Shown here in pieces: positions 63,199 through 64,000 of a DNA stretch of 64,000 bases. Source of the DNA: Candidatus Krumholzibacteriota bacterium (GTDB lineage: Bacteria; Krumholzibacteriota; Krumholzibacteriia; LZORAL124-64-63); the NCBI GenBank assembly GCA_022711765.1, contig JAKLEB010000001.1, positions 1,842,694-1,906,693 of the forward strand. Direction: 5' to 3'. The first letter of the stretch is position 1. Every line of letters begins with the position of its first letter. The notes below the pieces were generated by a model. The model was not told the origin of the DNA. It saw nothing but the letters and a program-made list of their open reading frames with translations, and ran no database searches. The position numbers and the translations under genes were made by a program.

Positions 63199-64000
63199 TC
63201 ACGCGGTCTGGGCGACGGCGGCCCGCTTGTCCGCGGGCGCCGACTCGACGGCGACCGCCTTCTCGCGGAGCGCCGACAGGTACATGGCGAGCGGCCGGTA
63301 GGCCATGTGCGACCATTTGCTGAACGGCACCTCGAGCACGAGCATCGGGACCACCCCCATCATGTGCGCCACGTAGAGAACGTTGGCGGCGGCTGGCTGG
63401 CCGGTGCGGTGCAGGACGTGCTGGATGATGCCGGTCGCCGACACCAGAGCGAGCAAGCCGAGGAAGATCCAGTCGGTCTCGTGGGAGTGGCGATAATGCG
63501 TCTCGGTCTTCTTGATCCGCCCGTGCACTGCGTAGATGGCGGTCCCCACCAGGCCGAGCGCCGCCGCGTAGCCGAAGCCGTGCGCGACCCAGTTGATCGC
63601 GGGACCGTCCTGCAGGTAATGCAGGAAGAACATGATCAGGATCAGCATGGTGAGGTAGCTGAACATGAGCACGAGGTGCACGGCCCAGGGCCGCTTCTCG
63701 TTGCACTGGCGGAAGCGCTTCTGGGTGAAGAAGTGCAGCGGCACCAGGAAGGCCAGCTTGAGGTACTCGCGCAGCGGCACCCGCACGCCACGGTCGCCGC
63801 CCACGGTGAACCACCACATGCGGACGCAGTTGATCCCCAGCAGGATCACCAGCACGATCGCCATCGCCCAGTCGAAGCGGTGGATCGCCGCCGCCGGCAG
63901 GAACGCTCCCTCGCCGTCGTACACGTTCAGGTCGCCGTACGTCAGGCCGAAGATGGTCAGACCGATCCCGGTCAGGAGCGCGACGACCACGATGGCGATG
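63199..64000 (-). CDS. Membrane cytochrome b-type subunit (QmoC/HdrE/NarI-like), 5' end outside window
   Basis: The frame stays open to the window edge, so the start is missing; about 267 residues are visible. Five to six membrane helices with spaced His residues (AIHRFDWAM, AVHLVLMFSY, SATGIIQHVLHR, LYVAHMMGV) suit two b-type hemes, as in HdrE, DsrM, QmoC and NarI proteins. QmoC has an N-terminal ferredoxin domain which, if present here, would lie outside. It ends 11 nt before hdrA, so it heads the hydrogenase-HdrA operon in this window and would link it to the quinone pool. Confidence 0.82.
   Translation of the reverse strand, partial: IAIVVVALLTGIGLTIFGLTYGDLNVYDGEGAFLPAAAIHRFDWAMAIVLVILLGINCVRMWWFTVGGDRGVRVPLREYLKLAFLVPLHFFTQKRFRQCNEKRPWAVHLVLMFSYLTMLILIMFFLHYLQDGPAINWVAHGFGYAAALGLVGTAIYAVHGRIKKTETHYRHSHETDWIFLGLLALVSATGIIQHVLHRTGQPAAANVLYVAHMMGVVPMLVLEVPFSKWSHMAYRPLAMYLSALREKAVAVESAPADKRAAVAQTA

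Overview
The window is a high-GC (roughly 68-70% by eye), gene-dense bacterial segment with about 50 genes and no rRNA, tRNA, phage, IS element or CRISPR array. Secreted proteins that end in a FlgD-type Ig-like domain with an NPFNP-like motif, LVIVD beta-propeller repeats, and an anaerobic W/Mo, hydrogenase and Hdr gene set suggest an uncultured FCB-group lineage (Krumholzibacteria/Eisenbacteria-like). That placement is inference from family content, not from a marker gene.

Layout. 3-4047 (+): a metallophosphoesterase cut by the window edge, a GMC oxidoreductase and a small membrane protein. 4176-10821 (+): a compact tungstate/molybdopterin block (tupABC, a 64-aa CQLGCF protein, a ModE-type regulator, moeA, a short moaA, moaC and a MOSC-MogA fusion), with a ModE-like palindrome before the 64-aa gene. 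10921-14568 (+): a DinB protein, a lipoprotein, and a PadR regulator with its membrane target; the PadR promoter carries a near-perfect palindrome. 14642-33030: secreted and surface proteins, including two beta-helix proteins, four LVIVD/FlgD paralogues, a metallo-beta-lactamase-fold protein, a DUF6448-like protein and a MerR regulator. 33198-34580 (-): miaB.

The core of interest is 34677-51445. On the minus strand is a four-gene operon in which a tungsten aldehyde:ferredoxin oxidoreductase (AOR) is split over two polypeptides. AOR domain 1 is fused to a NuoE/NuoF/ferredoxin diaphorase, and AOR domains 2-3 are fused to a NuoG/HydA-type Fe-S module. A ThiF-like E1 and a ThiS/MoaD-like carrier follow. 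Divergent from it is a histidine kinase-CoA disulfide reductase-rhodanese fusion. Then come a MobB-MobA fusion, a formate dehydrogenase with an in-frame UGA (Sec354) and a clear bacterial SECIS hairpin, its NuoEF partner (which has lost two 2Fe-2S ligands), a response regulator, a rubrerythrin-like protein and an OFA-family oxalate/formate transporter.

51624-54829 (+) holds an MscS channel and MotAB. 54837-57962 (-) holds a secreted protein, a dihydroorotate-dehydrogenase-like protein and an unrecognised 384-aa protein. 58023-64000 (-) is a [NiFe]-hydrogenase/HdrA unit: maturation protease, MvhA, MvhG, MvhD, HdrA and a membrane cytochrome b that runs off the window.

How it works together (inference): tungstate is imported and built into pterin cofactors (Tup, Moe/Moa/Mog, Mob, ThiS-ThiF). 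The cofactors serve the split AOR and the Sec-formate dehydrogenase, both wired to NAD(H)/ferredoxin through Nuo-type modules. Hydrogenase-HdrA links H2 to the same low-potential pool and probably to quinones. A second in-frame UGA, in a beta-helix surface protein (24881-24883), is also followed by a SECIS-like hairpin at the correct distance and deserves a check.
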